Source of the DNA: Methylovirgula sp.
Lineage (GTDB): Bacteria > Pseudomonadota > Alphaproteobacteria > Rhizobiales > Beijerinckiaceae
Reading direction: 5' to 3'
NCBI GenBank assembly: GCA_025356505.1
Contig: JANXSV010000277.1
Location: 1-12,106, forward strand
Length of the DNA: 12,106 nucleotides
Shown here: positions 6,348-12,106 of the stretch, in pieces
Position numbering within the stretch: position 1 is the stretch's first letter
How the letters are laid out: each line of letters opens with the position of its first letter
Position numbers and translations under genes: made by a program
The notes under the pieces: generated by a model
Seen by the model: only the letters and a program-made list of their open reading frames with translations
Database searches by the model: none
Told to the model about the DNA's origin: nothing

Positions 6348-8102
6348 TCAGGCGGCGCGCTGCCCGGGGGATAGGTTTGCCAGGATCACAGCCTCAAGAT
6401 CGGCAGCGTTCAACGGTTTCTGCAAGTAGAAGTCAAAACCCGCCGCTAAAGCCTGCGCCTTATCGGCTTCTAGACTGTTGGCCGAGGCCGCAACCAGCAA
6501 TCTGCGCCTGGCGCCCTGCTCCCGTTCGAGGGTGCGGATGGTTTGGGCTAACATGAGCCCGCTTACTTTGGGCATGCGGATATCTATGACACAAAGGTCG
6601 AATTTTTCAGCTTTTCCATTTCCCAAAGCCTCGAGCGCAGCCGCGCCATCCCGGACCAATGTGACTTTGGCACCCAGACTTTCCAGTATTTTTTTGCCCA
6701 CCAGCGCGTTGATATCGTCATCCTCGGCCAATAAAGTATGGAAGGAGAGCATCTTTTCACGCACAGGCGACGCCGGAGCCGCGAGTTTAGAATTGGCAGG
6801 CAGTTGCACAGCCACATTTTCTGGCCAAAGTTGCGCCAACAAAGATTGAGTGCGCACAGGTTTAACCAGCCAGCCGTCAAATTGCGTGCCGACTTTGGCG
6901 CTGAAATCGCCGCGTTCATAAGGCGAAAACATGATCAGGCTGCGGGCAACGCCGACACTATGTGCCGCCGCTGAAATCTGCGCAGCTTCGGCTTCACCAA
7001 TGGCGCAGTCGATTGCCACGGCATCTATGGTACCCTTCACCAGATATTTGACTGAGCTTGCATAGTCCCGGGCCAGAACGACATCGTTGCCCGCTTCTCG
7101 CAGACGACGCTCCAGAAATGGCGCTCCAAAAACAGTTTGTGCCACGATGAGGATGCGCCTGCGTGCCAGATGCGCTACCGGCACGGCGGTGTCCTGCGCG
7201 TCGGTCACGAATGGAATGACAAATTCAAAGGTTGCACCCGGCCCGGATGATTCGGCCAGGTTCAGCGTTCCACCCATATGCGTCACCAGCCGTTGTGAGA
7301 TGGCCAATCCAAGTCCCGCCCCTGCCTCTGCCCGCGTCAGGTTTTGGTCGCCAGTGTCAAACTCATTGAAAATGCGGCTGCGTTGATCGGTGGCAATTCC
7401 GGGGCCAGTATCACGCACACTGAACCTGATATGGGTATCGTCGACCAGCTCCGCGCTCACTCCCACCCCGCCCGAGGATGTGAATTTGACAGCATTGCCG
7501 GTAAGGTTGAGCAAAACTTGCCGTACGCGCGCCGCATCAATAATTACGCTTGACGGCAGCTTGCTGGAAACAAATGTGGCAATTTCCAAGCCCTTTTCTT
7601 GCGCCTTGGGTGCAAGAAGCTCCGCCACGCCCTCTGTAAGGCTGGTCAGGCTCATCAATTCGGGGTGCAGATCAAGATGCCCGGCCTCGATACGCGAAAA
7701 ATCCAGAATTTCATGCACGAGCGCATTGAGCGCCTCGCCGGAATGCCGGATAGCATCAATATAAGACTTCTGCTCCCGGCTGATTTTTGTGCCCTTGAGC
7801 AGATCCGCCAGGCCCATGATCCCATTGAGCGGGGTTCGGATTTCATGCGCCATTGTTGCCAGAAACCGCGATTTGGCTTCGCTCGCTGCCTCAGCTTTGC
7901 GCCGCGCAACGCCCTCGTCCTTGAGGGACCAGTTTTGATCTCGTAAAGACTCCAATTCACCAGCATGTGGAATGGGCTGCAACTGGGTCTGCCTCCGGCC
8001 GATAAAGTAGCCCAGCAGGCCCCATCCGGCTGCCACCGCAAAGGCAAAAAACCACACAAGATTTGAAACTTCGATTTCGAACACAGGACCAACCGCTTTC
8101 AT
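6348..8102 (-). CDS. Hybrid sensor histidine kinase with two receiver domains
   Basis: A 584-residue membrane-anchored signalling kinase. One hydrophobic segment is at about 14-32 (VWFFAFAVAAGWGLLGYF); no sizeable periplasmic or PAS sensor domain is visible. A short coiled linker leads to the HisKA domain with MAHEIRTPLNG (phospho-acceptor His86). The HATPase domain has the N box LNLTGNAVKFT (Asn203), G1 DTGPGIA and G2 GAGLGLAIS. Receiver 1 (about 316-425) looks degenerate: the acidic pair is replaced by AQ in ILIVAQTVFG. Receiver 2 (about 455-575) is intact, with AEDDDIN, VIDIRMPKVSG (Asp507) and LQKP (Lys562). The ATG at 8102 is preferred over an in-frame TTG at 8162 because it begins just before the membrane segment and because the CtrA box would put the transcript start downstream of the TTG. 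No clear Shine-Dalgarno is seen at 8102. Its input signal and partner are unknown. Confidence 0.88.
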   Translation of the reverse strand: MKAVGPVFEIEVSNLVWFFAFAVAAGWGLLGYFIGRRQTQLQPIPHAGELESLRDQNWSLKDEGVARRKAEAASEAKSRFLATMAHEIRTPLNGIMGLADLLKGTKISREQKSYIDAIRHSGEALNALVHEILDFSRIEAGHLDLHPELMSLTSLTEGVAELLAPKAQEKGLEIATFVSSKLPSSVIIDAARVRQVLLNLTGNAVKFTSSGGVGVSAELVDDTHIRFSVRDTGPGIATDQRSRIFNEFDTGDQNLTRAEAGAGLGLAISQRLVTHMGGTLNLAESSGPGATFEFVIPFVTDAQDTAVPVAHLARRRILIVAQTVFGAPFLERRLREAGNDVVLARDYASSVKYLVKGTIDAVAIDCAIGEAEAAQISAAAHSVGVARSLIMFSPYERGDFSAKVGTQFDGWLVKPVRTQSLLAQLWPENVAVQLPANSKLAAPASPVREKMLSFHTLLAEDDDINALVGKKILESLGAKVTLVRDGAAALEALGNGKAEKFDLCVIDIRMPKVSGLMLAQTIRTLEREQGARRRLLVAASANSLEADKAQALAAGFDFYLQKPLNAADLEAVILANLSPGQRAA

Positions 8103-8184
8103 GCTGAGACGGCATAAAATAACTCGCGCACCTTGCGGATGTGTTGCGCGATGCGCGGACAATTGGTTAAACTTACGCTTAGTG

Positions 8185-8199
8185 TTAAGCCATGGTTAA
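8185..8199 (-). promoter_or_regulatory. CtrA-binding box upstream of the hybrid kinase
   Basis: The minus strand reads TTAACCATGGCTTAA, a perfect TTAA-N7-TTAA match to the CtrA consensus, including the preferred half-site TTAACCAT. A third half-site-like TTAACCAAT lies just downstream (8169-8161). The box is about 83 bases before the kinase ATG. If it covers the -35 region, as at CtrA-activated promoters, transcription would begin near 8155. CtrA is the essential cell-cycle regulator of alphaproteobacteria. Binding is inferred from the motif only. Confidence 0.6.
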
Positions 8200-8274
8200 G
8201 CCAGCTTCGGCCGGAGAGGGGCGAGCTTCAAAGGGTGTGGAGGCAAGGCCTTCAACGCGTTAGGCACAATGGCT

Positions 8275-9789
8275 TTAATGGGCGCGATATGCCAAGGCTT
8301 CGGCCAAATGCTGCCGCTTCACGCGTTTTTCAAATCCCAAATCGGCAATTGTGCGTGATAATTTCAACACGCGGTGAAAGCCGCGCGCTGTCAGCCGCAT
8401 TTTATCAGCCGCCTCGCGGATCAGATTTTGCGCGCTCTCCTCAATATCCAGCGTCGCCTCAATCACATTGGCAGGTGCGCTGGCATTTGTGGTGCCGCTG
8501 GGCAAGCCATTTGCGCCATAGCGCAAATCTTGCGCCTGGCGTGCAGCGTGAACCCGAAGCGCCATTTCTGCCGAGCCCTCATTTGGCGGCGGCAGTAACA
8601 AGTCTGCCGTATTAACAGCCTGCATTTCCAGATGAATATCAATCCTGTCGAGCAGCGGTCCGGACAAACGCCCCTGATACTGCGCGATGCACCGTTCAGT
8701 AGGTTGACGTTTGCAGGCAAAGCCGGGCTCGGTCGCCCTACCGCAGCGACAGGGATTCATTGCCGCAATCAGCTGGAATCGCGCCGGATAAACCACGCGG
8801 TGATTGGCGCGCGAGACATTGACCTCACCTGTTTCTATTGGCTGGCGCAGCGAATCCAGTACCTGCGGCTGAAATTCAGGAAATTCATCGAGAAACAACA
8901 CGCCGTTATGCGCTAATGAAACCTCACCCGGCCGCGCATGAATGCCACCTCCCACCAAAGCTGCCATAGATGCGGAATGATGCGGCGAGCGAAACGGCCG
9001 CCGATCCGTCAGCGTGCCACCGGCCAGATTTCCCGCCACCGAATGTATCATCGAAACTTCGAGCAGTTCACGCGGGTTAAGTGGCGGCAAAATGGAGGGC
9101 AGCCTCGCCGCCAACATGCTTTTGCCTGCCCCCGGCGGCCCTGACATCAGTAAATTATGTCCCCCTGCAGCGGCAATTTCCATCGCCCGCTTCGCCATTT
9201 CCTGGCCGCGGATGTCGCGCATGTCCGGCAAGGTACCGCCCGGCGCGCGGATGGCAGGTTGCGGCCTCAGCATGACCTGCGTCCCTTTGAAATGATTTGC
9301 CAGCTGGATGAGCGAACGCGGCGCTAATATTTCGATATCGGCAGAGGCCCAAGCGGCCTCCGGGCCATCCTCAAAAGAGCAGATCAGCCCATGTCCACGC
9401 GCCGTGGCTGCCATAGCCGCTGGAAGTACCCCCGCCACCCGGCTCACAGAGCCGTCAAGAGCCAACTCTCCTAAAACAGTAAAACCTGCCAGCGCATCTG
9501 CAGGAATCGCTCCGATAGCTGCCATGATGCCCAACGCAATCGGCAGATCATAATGGCTGCCTTCCTTGGGCATATCGGCCGGAGCAAGATTGACGGTGAT
9601 CCGCTTGGCCGGCATTGCCAGACCGGAGGCATTAAGCGCCGCCCTAACCCGTTCTCGCGACTCCCCGACGGCCTTGTCGCCAAGCCCGACAAGTGAAAAG
9701 TGAACGTTACCCGACGAAATCTGAACCTGAACATCAACAGGGCGCGCTTCAATGCCTTCAAACGCAACTGTCGCCACCCGCACAACCAT
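8275..9789 (-). CDS. comM: ComM/YifB family Mg-chelatase-like AAA+ ATPase
   Basis: ComM is a hexameric AAA+ helicase that promotes branch migration during natural transformation; many non-competent bacteria also carry it (YifB). The 504-residue length is normal. Residues 1-165 form the N-terminal Lon-protease-like ChlI domain (EARPVDVQVQISSGNVHFSLVGL, then TVNLAPADMPKEGSHYDLPIAL). The AAA+ core shows Walker A GPPGAGKSML (217-226), FRSPHHSAS (266-274), Walker B NGVLFLDEFPEF (295-306), the conserved NPCRCG (345-350) with a further Cys at 359, and LSGPLLDRIDIH (375-386). The C-terminal Mg-chelatase domain includes TARGFHRVLKLSRTIADL. The ATG at 9789 begins MVVRVATVAFEGIEARPV, typical of the family, with AAGGGTGG upstream. 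No other competence gene is in the window. Confidence 0.95.
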   Translation of the reverse strand: MVVRVATVAFEGIEARPVDVQVQISSGNVHFSLVGLGDKAVGESRERVRAALNASGLAMPAKRITVNLAPADMPKEGSHYDLPIALGIMAAIGAIPADALAGFTVLGELALDGSVSRVAGVLPAAMAATARGHGLICSFEDGPEAAWASADIEILAPRSLIQLANHFKGTQVMLRPQPAIRAPGGTLPDMRDIRGQEMAKRAMEIAAAGGHNLLMSGPPGAGKSMLAARLPSILPPLNPRELLEVSMIHSVAGNLAGGTLTDRRPFRSPHHSASMAALVGGGIHARPGEVSLAHNGVLFLDEFPEFQPQVLDSLRQPIETGEVNVSRANHRVVYPARFQLIAAMNPCRCGRATEPGFACKRQPTERCIAQYQGRLSGPLLDRIDIHLEMQAVNTADLLLPPPNEGSAEMALRVHAARQAQDLRYGANGLPSGTTNASAPANVIEATLDIEESAQNLIREAADKMRLTARGFHRVLKLSRTIADLGFEKRVKRQHLAEALAYRAH

Positions 9790-10313
9790 TTACCGCCACC
9801 CTTGGAAACACCACTGCTACAGGCTACCCGTAACTTAAGATCAAAGCAAGAACATTACTTTGCCAGTGACGTGCCAAACAGGAGAGCTAATCGCGTCTTG
9901 AGTTTCCATCGCACAGCGGCTACCCGGCAATTAAATTGACGGCGATGCCGTTTGAAAAAGTAAAATGGGCCTCTGGCAAAGCGACTGCGACTGAATTGCC
10001 CATGGGGTGTTTCGCTATCGCTGCCAAATCCGGGCGCGCGCGCCAGAGGCGTGCAAAACGCCAGGCCGCGTCCGGTTTGTCCGGTCCACAACCGGAAGAA
10101 AACGTCAATGGGCGCAAAGATTTTATCATGCCTCCGCAAAAACGACTCTGCCCCGGGGCGGCTCCATACCAGCACGGTAATCGACGGCAGCTTGAGCTTA
10201 CGCGCTTAAGTATGTCTGCTCAGTCCCGGGCTTTAAAACACGAAAACTACCCAAACACCTGAAAGCCACTCAGATCAATCGGTTTCTTTTTTAAGCGAAA
10301 CGATCGCGACGGC
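9790..10313. other. 524-base stretch between tal and comM without a supported gene
   Basis: No tRNA, known RNA or recognisable protein is seen. Three overlapping open frames of 69-108 codons exist: minus 10175-9855 (GTG start), minus 10129-9920 (ATG start) and plus 9936-10262. None has a well-spaced Shine-Dalgarno or a family I recognise. The minus frame of 69 codons has protein-like content (PDKPDAAWRFARLW, then ALPEAHFTFSNGIAVNL) and the minus frame +1 to it is open upstream, which could mean a frameshifted gene remnant. A GGAGG lies one base before the ATG at 10129, too close to be normal. A repeated GGCTACCCG (9822-9830 and 9918-9926) is probably chance. The part nearest 9790 must hold the comM leader, and that nearest 10313 the 3' end of tal, where I see no strong terminator. 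Confidence 0.5.
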
Positions 10314-11258
10314 TTAGAGACGCTGGCTAATAATATCTCTTAAGGTGCGAAGATCTTTAACAAAACCGCGAATACCTTCCGCGAGCTTCTCAGTCGCCAT
10401 CGCATCTTCATTCAACGCAAAGCGGAAGCTGTTTTCATCAACAGACAGCTTGGCTGGTGCATCTTTGCCAGCAGTTGCAGGATCGAGCCGACGCACAAGA
10501 GTACCCTCATCTTTCATCAACGCATCAAGCAGTTGCGGCGAGATCGTCAACCGGTCACAGCCTGCCAAGGCCTCAATTTCTCCGGTATTGCGAAAGGATG
10601 CGCCCATGACCACGGTCTTGATCCCATAGGCGCGGAAATAGGCATAGATGCTGCGCACAGAAATTACGCCCGGATCTTCTTCCGCAGAGAAGGTCTTGCC
10701 GTCATTTTTGACGTGCCAGTCCAAAATACGCCCGACAAAGGGGGAAATCAAGAAAACGCCGACATCGCCGCACGCCGCCGCCTGCGCAAGGCTGAACAGC
10801 AGCGTCAGATTGCAGTCGATGCCCTCTTTTTGCAAAATTTCAGCGGCGCGAATACCTTCCCAGGTTGAGGCAATTTTGATCAACACGCGGCTCTTGTCGA
10901 CACCGCGGCTGGCATAGTCAGCAATTATCTCACGCGCCCGCGCCAAAGTTTCAGACGTGTTGAAGGACAGATCCGCATCAACCTCGGTTGAAACGCGCCC
11001 TGGCACGATCTTTGTCAATTCGCTGCCAAAGTTCACCGCGAGCCGCTGCGTTATGGCTTGCACAGACGCCTTGTGCGCCTTGCCCCATGTCACAGCTTCA
11101 TCGACAAGCCCGGCATAGGCAGGCATTTGCGCGGCCTTGAGGATGAGCGATGGGTTGGTTGTGGCGTCGGTCGGTTGGAATGTCCGTATCGACTCCATAT
11201 CACCGGTATCGGCAACAACCACGGTCATAGCTTTGAGTTGGTCGAGTTTGTTTTGCAT
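10314..11258 (-). CDS. tal: Transaldolase (TalB type)
   Basis: Transaldolase moves a dihydroxyacetone unit from sedoheptulose 7-phosphate to glyceraldehyde 3-phosphate in the non-oxidative pentose phosphate pathway, through a Schiff base. The 314-residue protein matches the long TalB subfamily, not the short TalC/fructose-6-phosphate aldolase. [11 protein letters not shown] carries the catalytic Asp17, TDATTNPSL is at 30-38, [13 protein letters not shown] carries Glu92, and [13 protein letters not shown] carries the Schiff-base Lys128. [14 protein letters not shown] and [14 protein letters not shown] follow. The ATG at 11258 (MQNKLDQLK) is the family start with GGGGA four bases upstream. An upstream in-frame extension to 11357 would overlap the GNAT gene and adds unrelated residues. 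It is a stand-alone gene here; no transketolase or zwf is nearby. Confidence 0.96.
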   Translation of the reverse strand: MQNKLDQLKAMTVVVADTGDMESIRTFQPTDATTNPSLILKAAQMPAYAGLVDEAVTWGKAHKASVQAITQRLAVNFGSELTKIVPGRVSTEVDADLSFNTSETLARAREIIADYASRGVDKSRVLIKIASTWEGIRAAEILQKEGIDCNLTLLFSLAQAAACGDVGVFLISPFVGRILDWHVKNDGKTFSAEEDPGVISVRSIYAYFRAYGIKTVVMGASFRNTGEIEALAGCDRLTISPQLLDALMKDEGTLVRRLDPATAGKDAPAKLSVDENSFRFALNEDAMATEKLAEGIRGFVKDLRTLRDIISQRL

Positions 11259-11320
11259 CGCTATCCCCGGGAGGTGGTCTATTTGAAAAAGTTCAGACCG
11301 CATGCTAGCTTTTTCGCGAT

Positions 11321-12106
11321 CTATTTGCCAAACATTTTTCGCACCCAATGGTTCCATTGAGGATGCGCAGCCAGCGTCGCGCGCGCATAGCGCTTGGCGC
11401 GGCCGATCAAAACATAAATCAGCCCCACGGCTGTGATGGCGTGGTGCATCTCGTAAAGAGGGCAGGGGTCGGTCACCAGACGTTTCTTATAGGCCAGATC
11501 ACCAACGCCAAGATCAAAAACCTTCAAACCTTGGTCAATGGTCCAATCTGCCAGTCTAACGAAATTTATCAGGCCCGGAGATGCGGTGCGCCAAGCTTCT
11601 GTTTCAGCCCCAACCATTATCACCACGCACCTGTCGGCCTGAACCAAGCCATATTGCACCGCGACGATTTCATCGTTGAAGCGCAGGGCAATCAAGCAAA
11701 CAGTCCCTGCCACGCATCCCGATTGCGCCAGAGCCAGATAGAAAGTCGCGATAGCCAAGTCTTGTAACGGATCCACCCTGTTAAGCCTGGCGAACCGGTC
11801 TTTGCGCAATCGAACCAGCGCGCTGAACAAGCTGGCGGCCTCTTCCGCAGTTTTGGCTATAATCCAGTTGGGATTGCGACCCTCGCGCCCAAGCTTGCGC
11901 AGCCTTTTGCGATAGTCCTCATGGATGCCGGACCTGCGGAAAGCCGACACCGCTTCTGCAGTGCCCAGATATTTCGGGAACGTCGCGGCGCCCATTGGCC
12001 GCACCTTTGCCAGGCGCATCAACGGGTTTTCAAAGCCATCAACCTTCGCCGGCATCTTTGTCAGATGGACGTAATCGATGTGGTCCAGTCTGGCCAAGAT
12101 TTGGCC
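11321..12106 (-). CDS. GNAT family acetyltransferase, CelD/BcsL type, C-terminal part (cut by window edge)
   Basis: The reading frame is open to the right edge, so the start is missing; 261 codons are visible. The pattern [20 protein letters not shown], then a basic helix with [12 protein letters not shown], a central GNAT core ([31 protein letters not shown]) and [15 protein letters not shown] near the end resembles the CelD/BcsL-like acetyltransferases (Acetyltransf_6) often linked to exopolysaccharide or cellulose genes, which are distant FemAB relatives. Substrate is unknown. A TTG at 12097 is in frame but is probably internal, as the family usually has 80 or more residues before this point. 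It precedes tal on the same strand by 62 bases. No polysaccharide gene is visible to support that role here. Confidence 0.75.
   Translation of the reverse strand, partial: GQILARLDHIDYVHLTKMPAKVDGFENPLMRLAKVRPMGAATFPKYLGTAEAVSAFRRSGIHEDYRKRLRKLGREGRNPNWIIAKTAEEAASLFSALVRLRKDRFARLNRVDPLQDLAIATFYLALAQSGCVAGTVCLIALRFNDEIVAVQYGLVQADRCVVIMVGAETEAWRTASPGLINFVRLADWTIDQGLKVFDLGVGDLAYKKRLVTDPCPLYEMHHAITAVGLIYVLIGRAKRYARATLAAHPQWNHWVRKMFGK

Noticed and set aside
9822..9926. Direct repeat GGCTACCCG, 96 bases apart
   Set aside because: Nine bases without flanking similarity or a third copy is within chance for this composition; no sign of an attachment site or mobile element.
9855..10175. 106-codon minus-strand open frame between tal and comM
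   Set aside because: It starts at GTG without a Shine-Dalgarno, overlaps two other open frames, and its Arg/Phe-rich product resembles no family; kept only as part of the gap description.
9936..10262. 108-codon plus-strand open frame between tal and comM
   Set aside because: It begins at a TTG without a ribosome site, faces against all neighbours and gives a low-complexity Arg/Ala/Gln-rich product.
10280..10301. Terminator after tal (GTTTC and GAAAC arms around a T/A run)
   Set aside because: The arms are only five bases and the T-run lies in the loop, so it is not a normal intrinsic terminator.
10314..11357. Longer transaldolase start upstream of 11258
   Set aside because: The extension overlaps the GNAT gene, has no homology to transaldolases, and the ATG at 11258 has the family start and a ribosome site.

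Overview
The window is a chromosomal, mostly housekeeping segment of an alphaproteobacterium. Three things support this placement: the gene order dnaK-dnaJ-pmtA-pyrF, a phospholipid N-methyltransferase of the Rhizobium/Rhodobacter type (phosphatidylcholine synthesis), and two alphaproteobacterial regulatory signatures, an RpoH-type promoter before dnaK and a perfect CtrA box (TTAA-N7-TTAA) before a hybrid histidine kinase. The order is possibly Hyphomicrobiales or a relative, but this is not certain. Base composition is moderately GC-rich and looks even across the genes.

Layout from left to right. Positions 1-4174 hold a minus-strand block transcribed leftward: dnaK (4174-2261), dnaJ (2166-1042), pmtA (976-197) and the first 58 codons of pyrF (174-1, cut by the window edge). 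A heat-shock promoter lies about 100 bases upstream of dnaK, and an 8-bp GC-rich hairpin separates dnaK from dnaJ. Divergent from dnaK is a plus-strand gene for a secreted protein with an LprI/DUF1311-like C-terminal part (4410-5309). It runs convergently into a minus-strand gene for an AraC-type HTH fused to an O6-alkylguanine-DNA alkyltransferase (6258-5323). Upstream of that lie a hybrid sensor kinase (8102-6348), the ComM/YifB AAA+ protein (9789-8275), a 524-base stretch with no gene I can support, transaldolase B (11258-10314), and the C-terminal 261 codons of a CelD/BcsL-type GNAT protein (cut by the right edge).

Functionally, the left block joins protein folding (DnaK/DnaJ) with membrane lipid methylation (PmtA) and pyrimidine synthesis (PyrF), and the first genes are probably heat-inducible. 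The right part is a run of same-strand but probably separately transcribed genes: DNA alkylation repair, cell-cycle-linked signalling, natural transformation/branch migration, and the pentose phosphate pathway.

I see no mobile element, CRISPR array, tRNA, rRNA, phage gene or convincing new multi-gene system. The most interesting signals are regulatory: the CtrA box at the kinase, the inverted repeat that can compete for the Shine-Dalgarno of the alkyltransferase gene, the RpoH promoter with flanking A-tracts, and an unexplained, possibly decayed stretch at 9790-10313.
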